NCBI GenBank assembly: GCA_020284085.1
Contig: JACEVL010001876.1
Span: forward strand, 59,351-123,350
Source: Aporrectodea caliginosa
Taxonomy: Eukaryota; Annelida; Clitellata; Crassiclitellata; Lumbricidae
Direction: 5' to 3'
Length of the DNA: 64,000 nucleotides
Under the pieces are notes generated by a model that was given only the letters and a program-made list of their open reading frames with translations, had not been told where the DNA came from and searched no databases. Shown piece by piece: positions 56,041-64,000 of this stretch. The position numbers and the translations under genes were made by a program. Numbering within the stretch: position 1 is the first letter of the stretch; every line of letters begins with the position of its first letter.

Positions 56041-56060
56041 GTGAATCCCTGCTGGCACAA
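56041..56060 (-). promoter_or_regulatory. Primer-binding site of the retrotransposon (candidate)
   Basis: Directly after the 5' LTR the element reads TTGTGCCAGCAGGGATTCAC. Its complement, ending CCCTGCTGGCACAA, looks like the T-arm and acceptor strand of a tRNA with the terminal CCA altered to CAA. A normal site would start TGG, so this has one mismatch at the 3'-end pairing. The tRNA was not identified. Confidence 0.55.
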
Positions 56061-56698
56061 TGTACTGAAAAAGATGTTTCTTGCTCAGTTATGGTGGTAG
56101 CGGTGTTATGTGGCTGAGCGCAGGCTTAACTTCGGCTGAGTATAGGTAGGCGTGGGTTAAATCACGCAGAGACACACGAGACGCTTCAGTTGACGAAATT
56201 CTTATAGACAGACGAGAAATATATGTATATATACGGCGTATTTACAGAACAGTAATTATCAGAGTCAGGTTGTCGTTTTAGAGGTCCGCACTCGCATCCC
56301 TCCGATCCTGCTCCCTTGGCCCTCTTCTCTCCTCTCTTCGCTCCCTCGAGAGTCCTTCTCTTCTCAATCCCTCTGCAGAATTTTCTTGACTCTCTTTTTC
56401 TTCCGCTTTTCCCTGTCTTTTCTATCGCCCCCGCCTGTCAATCAACTCTTTCGCCCCCCAACCGCGCCCTGCAATTCGTTCCCTCTTGCCTTGCTCTGCT
56501 ATCTGCCTTCTCTCTCCTTCACCCTTTGACAGGCGTGGCCTTCGCCTCCGCTCCCCTACGTATGTCGTCAGCTGTCGGCTGTCAATCATTTTCTTATACT
56601 TGCTACAATCTTAAACGTTCATAATGGCAACTTAATATAAAATCTAAACTAACATATAATATACTAATATTGATATCGTCGTGGCGGATCTCACTACA
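56061..56698 (-). repeat. 5' LTR of the retrotransposon
   Basis: 638 bp, same length as the left LTR with no difference found by reading, including the 102-codon antisense frame. It should contain the promoter. No clear TATA box was identified, though TATATGTATATATAC occurs at about 56219-56234. Confidence 0.95.
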
Positions 56699-57099
56699 AT
56701 TGGCTAATACGGAAAGAAGTTTAGCAGGTTGAAAATAATTTAAATTATTGTGATACACCATGGGAGGGATTTAGGGTAGGCCTAATGGTTACATTTTGGC
56801 ACGAAGTGCAGAAGATCAGCGAGATCGATTCCCGCAACCCTCCCAAAAGTTGACTCAGCCTTTCATTCGCCAGGTGGCGTTCGTAAAACGAGCAGTAGCA
56901 TTTTCTAGTTTTTATATTAATTTCAATAAATGTCAAACTCAAACACGACTAAAACTACATCCTAACTACAAGTGACAGCTGATTCCTATCAGCACTCAAA
57001 TAATAGAGCAATTTGTTCAGATGGCAGCTTGAAATGCTACCATTAAAGTATGTAAATTTAAAAAATTAAAGTTCGGACGCCCATATGACCCCTCATAAA

Positions 57100-57228
57100 C
57101 TTCTGGATCCGTCACTGGAGTCGACCACGCCGCGTCGCGCCGCCGCCGCCGATTTTTGGGTCGGCGGCGCGCCGCCGACCAAAATGACCGGCGCGCCGCC
57201 GCCGACACTCTGAAGTCGGCGCAGAGCT
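57100..57228 (-). repeat. GC-rich dispersed repeat G, copy 2, next to a transposon-like end
   Basis: The minus strand starts AGAGCTCTGCGCCGACTTCA, followed by GGCGGCGGCGCGCC blocks, and ends beside CAGTGACGGATCCAGAAG. That resembles a hAT/MITE terminus. The inverse of 48500-48622 in general layout. Confidence 0.7.
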
Positions 57229-57551
57229 CTGGCTCGAACAGGAGAAGAAAGAGGATTGGGAAGATGGAAAGAGGAACAGGAGAAGAAAGAGGATTGGGAA
57301 GATGGAAAGAGGACGATAGATGGAACGGTCATCCGCATTCGCTCGAGTCTGTCGAAATATGAATATGCCAGCGTTGTATTATATTCTGTGGTTTTCCAAC
57401 GAAAAACTGGAGCCGTGCGTAATGCTTGAGTGTTTTGAAGGAAAGGCGTTTAAGGAGCAATAGACGCACGCATACGGACCATTACTCATCGTCCACTGAA
57501 AACAAAATTTGATATTCTGCCATGCACGTCTACTGAAAAGGTTCTGGCCCT

Positions 57552-57617
57552 CTGAAAGATCATTAAAATGATCTTTCAGAAATGACGGTAACCATAAATT
57601 TTATGGTTACCGTCATT
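57552..57617. repeat. Two back-to-back perfect palindromes
   Basis: The first (57552-57579) has 13-bp arms CTGAAAGATCATT around AA. The second (57581-57617) has 18-bp arms AATGACGGTAACCATAAA around a single T. One base separates them. Both are perfect, so they would form two stable adjacent hairpins in RNA or single-stranded DNA. Confidence 0.92.
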
Positions 57618-58060
57618 CTTTATTGTTGCAGTCATTATCAGTAACAACAACATAACTATATATCGTGAATTATTTTATTACACCAGAGCATGCTAGGTAG
57701 AGTGAGTCGTAAAAGCTTAGATTGGATGATTCTGATGTTGTTCTTGTTGTTTTGTCGTCTCGTTCAAGTCGCAGACGAAACTCAGCGGTTAACTTTATCT
57801 TCAGTCATTTGCTGGGGATGGAATAAAACTGTCAAAGTGTTTTCACCGTTGTCTTTGCTTTTTCGTCTTTGCTTTCTTCGGTAACTGGATTGTCTGATAT
57901 TATTCATCCACACCTTGTCCTTGTTTACAACCAAGTCTCATTTCCATTTCCTCACACTGTTCGTTTTCCATTTCCCTTTCTCTTCTAGTGCACTCCTCTA
58001 GCGAATACGAATTATTGACGCCTGAAGTATATACTGTGTGTTTGATATTCTGTTTGAGAG

Positions 58061-58237
58061 GAAGCTGATGCTGAAAGCGAATGAATATCTGCTGAGTTAT
58101 CCGACAGTTCAGATGAAGACGTGCGAGGTCATCACCTGGATGTCTCCCGATCCGACGAAACTGGGAGACAGTGAACAGATGACCACATCGAAGAAACTGA
58201 CGGAGGGAGCCAAGACTTACTACGTCCGAGGACTCAG
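58061..58237 (+). CDS. Internal exon of an unrecognised gene
   Basis: An open frame from about 58026 to a donor GTAAAC at 58238 encodes KLMLKANEYLLSYPTVQMKT, then CEVITWMSPDPTKLGDSEQM and TTSKKLTEGAKTYYVRGL. It has the composition of a globular protein and balanced codon use, unlike the surrounding repeats. The start is placed at the GAGAG acceptor because it gives the phase needed to follow the exon at 35476-35744. An AG two bases earlier is also possible. The exon ends with two spare bases. I do not know the family. Confidence 0.55.
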
Positions 58238-59071
58238 GTAAACTAATCAACATTAGCTGATTAATAATTACTTCAACTTCTAAGGATATGCCGTTCTAAC
58301 AATGCCACTTCCTCTGTCTATTTCGTTACTATCATATCAATTATTGGTTCGCTAATATTATAAATTTGCAATGAATATCGAGACTAACATGTCTATTTGT
58401 AGGTACGTACGTCTAGTGCGCTGCACCTCTTCTGCCCGCTTTTCCTTCGCTTACCATATACCTTTTGTTTTTTAAATACTAAAATTTGCCGATAAATATA
58501 CATATATTATGTTTACTTGCATGTGTCTAAATAGATCTAGCAAAATAGTTGGTTATTGGGCAGAATAGAGTAATAGACAGACTAAGATTTCAGACAGGCA
58601 AGCGCATTTAAGGCAGTCTTGCATGGTAAAGCAACAAATATACCAATCAGCTTAAAAAAGAACTATTGAAAATTAGCATATAAACAAGACCTGTTTGAAA
58701 GCTATGCGGGCTTGATTTAGTACTTTGGGAGAGTCCTCCAGCTATAACAAAATTGATATTGATGTAGTCTATCTGCGCTTCATTTTAAGATCACCACGGG
58801 TAACGTTCTCTCTCCCTCTCTCTCCATCTCTCTGACTTTCATTCTCACCTCGCCCACCTCGCCCTGTCTGTCCCTGTCTCTGTCTCTGTCTGCCTCTGTC
58901 TGTGTCTCTGTCTCTGTCTCTGTCTGTCTGTCTGTCTCTGTCTCTGTCTCTGTCTCTCTCTGTCTCTGTCTATCTGTCTCTCTCTCTGTTCATCTTTCTG
59001 TCTGTCTGTCTGTCTGTCTCTGTCTGTCTGTCTGTCTGTGTCTGTCCTGTCTGTCTGTGTCTGTGTCTGTG

Positions 59072-59119
<48 letters not shown>

Positions 59120-61507
59120 AGGAACGCTTTGAGTCGTCGCAAATCCAGAAAATGCTAAATAAATCTGGTTAAATTATTTTTGCAGCGCTACGAAATGACC
59201 AAAAGTAAAAAGGAAATTGCGGCATAAGAGCGATAAGAAGCATATTTTCTTATGGCGTTACTGTCTTGTCTTTAGTCGTTTGTGCGAAATCGAGTTAGAC
59301 GTGAAATTGGATGCGTCTCGGTATTGGAAGCTTTTCAGATGGTAATGAGTTGCGAAAGGCTGAAATCGACTGTCTTCGAGAAAAAGCATTTCTTGACGAA
59401 ATGGACCGTGCTAGCTGTCAAACTGTGGGCGACAATGGGGTTGACTTTCAACGCTTCCTTGGCACGCATTAGAAGGTGCATTGACTTCAGAATGACATAC
59501 ACAATAGCGAATAGGCCTACATATGGGCAGAGGCCTGGTTTTAGGTTATTACTTCTATCATCATAAATGAGTAGGGCCTAAGTATAGCCTATGTACCTGT
59601 ATATGCGTATGAGCAACTATGAATGCATGCATGTTAATGTTTATATCTATAATAGGTCCCAGTGCCTTTCTAGAGCATCTCAATTTCCTAAAGGTCTCGA
59701 GACACGGAGTTTAAAAGATCAAAACGGTGTGTCTTGGTATAAACTGGAAATGTTTCACGTGCAGTTTGTTTCTTGCGTGTGCATTGTATTGCATTGCATT
59801 GCATGATCTAAAACGATAATGGTAAAATAGGTTTCGCGTCGTTCAGTTCGTGTTTCTATTGCTTTAACTGATTTTACACGACATGCGAGGCATTCTGTAG
59901 TCAGGCGAACAGCAATTCGTCGTAGAGGGGCGTAAGACGCTTTGTCGATCTGGTCGTCAATGCAATTCCGAGTTTTTAACGGCAACGTTCGTTTTAATTT
60001 GACACAGTGTGCGGTTACTCGCCTTTGGTAAATCTGTTAGTTTATGAAAGTTATTTGCTTACTAATTAACTTTTTGTTTTTAATGAACCTCAGCATTATT
60101 AGGCTAGCGTAGACAGCGCTTTTATTAGCTAATAGAAAGGCGATAAATTAACTGTTTAGATACCGGTACATAAAAGTTTTGCTAATTTGTTAATTGAACT
60201 GATGCGAGTTCGTGGAAGGCAATTGCAAGCCAAAGCGTCCAGTGTCCTATAGTCCTTATGCGTGCGTTCGAGTACATGGATGCTTGTGTTTGTGTCACTG
60301 TATCTGTGCGTGTATGTCTGAATGTTATTCTTAATCAACAGAGTCCATAGATCACGAGGGTAGGTTCAGTTTTGTCCGGTGAATGGTGGTCACTACCGTC
60401 GCCTGGCTCATTGTTTGCTCACCGTCCAATAATTAAGCAGACCAAAAGCCGTTGCAGACAAACCCTCGAGCAACTTCTTCACAAAATGTCACCTCCTTTC
60501 ATATGAGCTCTCTCCGTCTCGGTACTTTTGAGGTTCCCTCTCACTTCCTCAGCCTCTCCACATCCTATTTCTCCATTTCTTATCTTTCATACGCAGCTCC
60601 ATTGGCTTTGTTGTTTATTCTTCCTCTTTAGTCGTATTTATTCTTTCCGGACAATTCTTATTTTTCATCCTTATTCATGCTTTGCTTTTGTTTCTCCTTA
60701 AATAATGCTGGATACAGAATGTGAGAAATGCAGAATACGACAGATTGACTGACTGACCGCCCGCCTAATGACAGAGAAACACACGGACAGAGAGTGATAC
60801 TCAAACAGGGACAGACGCAGACAGGGTGAAATTGATGGCGTGTTTCTTGGAGGATTTTCTGTCGTCAGCAGCGAAACTCTAGAAGTATCGCTTCGATGCT
60901 GTCAACAGCTTTCCATAATTGAATAGGCATTAGACACGGTCGGCATCTGGTCGCCATTAAAGCGTCTATAAGTGGAATAGTCGTTGTACGCCATACACGT
61001 CTTCTGACCGACCGAACGCTGTGTTAACCGTTCCTATACTTAGACTTCTGAATAACAGAATGCTTGAAGAGAAATTAGCAGAGGACCAATTGCTCTTGTT
61101 GTTGAAAAACACACGAATAGGCCTATACTGCAGCTAAATCACGTCGTTACTATGCACACCCGATCAACGGTTAAGGCTTCTACGAGGGGCTGTACAAATT
61201 TGATGTCCACGTATAGTCACTCTCCGTAATTAAGTGGCAGAATCTTGTAACGCTTTATTATCTGATTTCGTCTAATCTAATTCCAGCCTCTTCTTCTTGC
61301 AAATACGAGGTTCGTGTGAACCATAGGCGCCGACTCCACAGGGGCAACAGGGACTTTCGCCCCAGTACTCACCAAGGTTCTGGGTCGAGAGCATATTTTC
61401 GCCCCAGTACCTTTTTGGCCATTCAAAATATCAAAAAAATCAGTGACGTCTTTTGGGGAGACAGGGTAGGCCCATGGAAAATCAACTATTTATGTGTAAG
61501 TCATTGC
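58238..61507 (+). other. Non-coding stretch; intron or flank of the unrecognised gene
   Basis: Contains the TCTG microsatellite (58801-59121), a GCATTGTATTGCATTGCATTGC run (59780-59803), and near 61320 a TE-like piece (CCATAGGCGCCGACTCCACA, with a TTTCGCCCCAGTAC repeated at 61357 and 61398). A candidate acceptor with a short frame at 61288-61323 is too weak to call. Confidence 0.5.
58801..59121. repeat. (TCTG)n/(TC)n compound microsatellite
   Basis: Mixed CTGTCTGT and CTCTGTCT units over about 320 bp, ending in a pure CT run. The Ser/Leu/Val-rich frame over it has no meaning. Confidence 0.95.
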
Positions 61508-61514
61508 ATTTGAT

Positions 61515-64000
61515 GAAAGAGTTATTGAAAAGAGTTATTGAAAAGAGTTATTGAAAAGAGTTATTGAAAAGAGTTATTGAAAAGAGTTATTGAAAAGAGT
61601 TATTGAAAGAGTTATTGAAAGAGTTATTGAAAGAGTTATTGAAAAGAGTTATTGAAAAGAGTTATTGAAGAGAGTTATTGAAAGAGTTATTGAAAGAGTT
61701 ATTGAAAAGAGTTATTGAAAAGAGTTATTGAAAAGAGTTATTGAAAGAGTTATTGAAAGAGTTATTGAAAGAGTTATTGAAAAGAGTTATTGAAAAGAGT
61801 TATTGAAAAGAGTTATTGAAAAGAGTTATTGAAAGAGTTATTGAAAGAGTTATTGAAAGAGTTATTGAAAAGAGTTATTGAAAAGAGTTATTGAAAGAGT
61901 TATTGAAAAGAGTTATTGGAAAGAGTTATTAAAAAGAGTTATTGAAAAGAGTTATTGAAAAGAGTTATTGAAAAGAGTTATTGAAAGAGTTATTGAAAGA
62001 GTTATTGAAAAGAGTTATTGAAAAGAGTTATTGAAAAGAGTTATTGAAAAGAGTTATTGAAAAGAGTTATTGAAAGAGTTATTGAAAAGAGTTATTGAAA
62101 AGAGTTATTGAAAAGAGTTATTGAAAGAGTTATTGAAAAGAGTTATTGAAAAGAGTTATTGAAAAGAGTTATTGAAAAGAGTTATTGAAAGAGTTATTGA
62201 AAAGAGTTATTGAAAAGAGTTATTGAAAAGAGTTATTGAAAAGAGTTATTGAAAAGAGTTATTGAAAAGAGTTATTGAAAAGAGTTATTGAAAAGAGTTA
62301 TTGAAAAAGAGTTATTGAAAAGAGTTATTGAAAAGAGTTATTGAAAGAGTTATTGAAAAGAGTTATTGAAAAGAGTTATTGAAAAGAGTTATTGAAAAGA
62401 GTTATTGAAAAGAGTTATTGAAAAGAGTTATTGAAAGAGTTATTGAAAAGAGTTATTGAAAAGAGTTATTGAAAAGAGTTATTGAAAAGAGTTATTGAAA
62501 AGAGTTATTGAAAAGAGTTATTGAAAAGAGTTATTAAAAAGAGTTATTGAAAAGAGTTATTGAAAAGAGTTATTGAAAAGAGTTATTGAAAGAGTTATTG
62601 AAAGAGTTATTGAAAAGAGTTATTGAAAAGAGTTATTGAAAAGAGTTATTGAAAGAGTTATTGAAAAGAGTTATTGAAAGAGTTATTGAAAAGAGTTATT
62701 GAAAAGAGTTATTGAAAAGAGTTATTGAAAGAGTTATTGAAAAGAGTTATTGAAAAGAGTTATTGAAAAGAGTTATTGAAAAGATTGAAAAGAGTTATTG
62801 AAAGAGTTATTGAAAAGAGTTATTGAAAAGAGTTATTGAAAAGAGTTATTGAAAAGAGTTATTGAAAGAGTTATTGAAAAGAGTTATTGGAAAGAGTTAT
62901 TGAAAAGAGTTATTGAAAAGAGTTATTGAAAAGAGTTATTGAAAAGAGTTATTGAAAGAGTTATTGAAAAGAGTTATTGAAAAGAGTTATTGAAAAGAGT
63001 TATTGAAAGAGTTATTGAAAAGAGTTATTGAAAAGAGTTATTGAAAAGAGTTATTGAAAGAGTTATTGAAAAGAGTTATTGAAAGAGTTATTGAAAAGAG
63101 TTATTGAAAAGAGTTATTGAAAAGAGTTATTGAAAGAGTTATTGAAAGAGTTATTGAAAGAGTTATTGAAAGAGTTATTGAAAAGAGTTATTGAAAAGAG
63201 TTATTGAAAAGAGTTATTGAAAAGAGTTATTGAAAAGAGTTATTGAAAAGAGTTATTGAAAAGAGTTATTGAAAAGAGTTATTGAAAAGAGTTATTGAAA
63301 AGAGTTATTGAAAAGAGTTATTGAAAAGAGTTATTGAAAAGAGTTATTGAAAAGAGTTATTGAAAAGAGTTATTGAAAAGAGTTATTGAAAAGAGTTATT
63401 GAAAAGAGTTATTGAAAAGAGTTATTGAAAAGAGTTATTGAAAAGAGTTATTGAAAAGAGTTATTGAAAAGAGTTATTGAATAGAGTTATTGAAAAGAGT
63501 TATTGAAAAGAGTTATTGAAAAGAGTTATTGAAAAGAGTTATTGAAAGAGTTATTGAAAAGAGTTATTGAAAGAGTTATTGAAAAGAGTTATTGAAAGAG
63601 TTATTGAAAAGAGTTATTGAAAAGAGTTATTGAAAGAGTTATTGAAAAGAGTTATTGAAAAGGGTTATTGAAAGAGTTATTGAAAAGAGTTATTGAAAAG
63701 AGTTATTGAAAAGAGTTATTGAAAAGAGTTATTGAAAAGAGTTATTGAAAAGAGTTATTGAAAAGAGTTATTGAAAAGAGTTATTGAAAAGAGTTATTGA
63801 AAAGAGTTATTGAAAAGAGTTATTGAAAGAGTTATTGAAAAGAGTTATTGAAAAGAGTTATTGAAAAGAGTTATTGAAAAGAGTTATTGAAAGAGTTATT
63901 GAAAAGAGTTATTGAAAAGAGTTATTGAAAAGAGTTATTGAAAGAGTTATTGAAAAGAGTTATTGAAAAGAGTTATTGAAAAGAGTTATTGAACAGAGTT
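61515..64000. repeat. Satellite of mixed 12- and 13-bp units, continuing past the window
   Basis: About 2.5 kb consisting almost wholly of GTTATTGAAAAGA (13 bp) and GTTATTGAAAGA (12 bp) in irregular alternation. Rare variants include a 14-bp unit with five A near 62304, TTATTAAAAAG near 61926 and 62532, a truncated unit near 62783, an ATAGAG near 63481 and a GGGTTATT near 63661. The last bases of the window are still in the array. Low unit divergence suggests recent or ongoing expansion. Confidence 0.97.

Larger units (their letters stand above)
49724..56703 (-). mobile_element. Complete LTR retrotransposon, Ty3/gypsy class with GMR1-type pol order
   Basis: Two 638-bp LTRs (49729-50366 and 56061-56698) begin TG and end CA and appear identical by eye. 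They are flanked by the 5-bp duplication ATTGG (49724-49728 and 56699-56703). The element is transcribed leftward: right-hand LTR, primer-binding site (56041-56060), leader, one gag-pol frame (55432-50705), purine-rich tract (50367-50380), left-hand LTR. Internal order is Gag, protease, integrase, reverse transcriptase, RNase H. Identical LTRs and an unbroken frame mean a recent insertion, possibly still competent. It contains no envelope-like gene. Confidence 0.95.
56704..57988. other. Right flank of the retrotransposon, repeats only
   Basis: Holds GC-rich repeat copy 2 (57100-57228), an AGGAGAAGAAAGAGGATTGG direct repeat of about 40 bp (57239-57310), and two adjacent perfect palindromes (57552-57617). 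No exon is recognised. Confidence 0.55.

Noticed and set aside
61288..61323. Possible next exon after 58237 (acceptor AATTCCAG, frame SLFFLQIRGSCEP then stop)
   Set aside because: The phase works, but the peptide is short and runs straight into a TE-like sequence (CCATAGGCGCCGACTCC). Not enough to call.

Overview
This is eukaryotic, intron-rich animal DNA, most likely from a marine invertebrate. The evidence is GT-AG split exons of an NCAM/fasciclin-2-type adhesion gene, CR1/L2-like LINE pieces, tRNA-derived SINEs, hAT and Tc1 DNA transposons, a Ty3/gypsy-class retrotransposon and abundant simple repeats. The phylum cannot be fixed from the sequence. The gypsy element has the GMR1 pol order (integrase before reverse transcriptase), first described from deuterostomes. 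That is only a weak hint of an invertebrate deuterostome.

Layout. (1) About 0.6-14.5 kb, + strand: the 3' part of an NCAM/Fas2-like receptor gene. It encodes the end of one Ig domain, a whole Ig domain, two fibronectin III domains, a transmembrane helix and a charged cytoplasmic tail. All nine exons join in phase. Upstream exons lie before the window. The introns hold a 1.18-kb Tc1-type transposon, LINE tails, SINEs and a hAT element inserted in a SINE. (2) About 16-35 kb: no convincing gene. It contains a 27-bp minisatellite, a roughly 40-bp minisatellite built on a palindrome, scrambled LINE pieces with a YADD reverse-transcriptase core, tRNA-derived SINEs and many microsatellites. (3) 35.48-35.74 kb: a Ser/Arg-rich first coding exon of an unrecognised gene. 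Its splice phase fits an exon at 58.06-58.24 kb, so the two may be exons of one gene with a 22-kb intron. (4) 38.1-40.2 kb: a DNA transposon with about 100-bp inverted ends and a decayed transposase-like protein of a family I cannot name. (5) 40.9-43.0 kb: a three-deep nest, SINE in hAT in a hAT-like MITE, with target duplications at both hAT levels. (6) 43.9-44.7 kb: an intact 264-codon coiled-coil ORF, probably from a retroelement. (7) 49.7-56.7 kb: a complete, apparently young LTR retrotransposon on the minus strand, with 638-bp LTRs that I read as identical, a 5-bp target duplication and one intact 1575-codon gag-pol frame. (8) 61.5 kb to the end: a satellite of mixed 12- and 13-bp units that runs off the window.

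Only the adhesion gene and the possible two-exon gene look like host genes. Most of the rest is transposon and repeat history. The best finds are the GMR1-type element with its SAP-like N-terminus and no zinc knuckle, the unclassified 38-40 kb transposon, the nested hAT elements, a duplicated splice acceptor in the adhesion gene whose upstream copy would give a premature stop, and a pair of perfect back-to-back palindromes at 57.55 kb.
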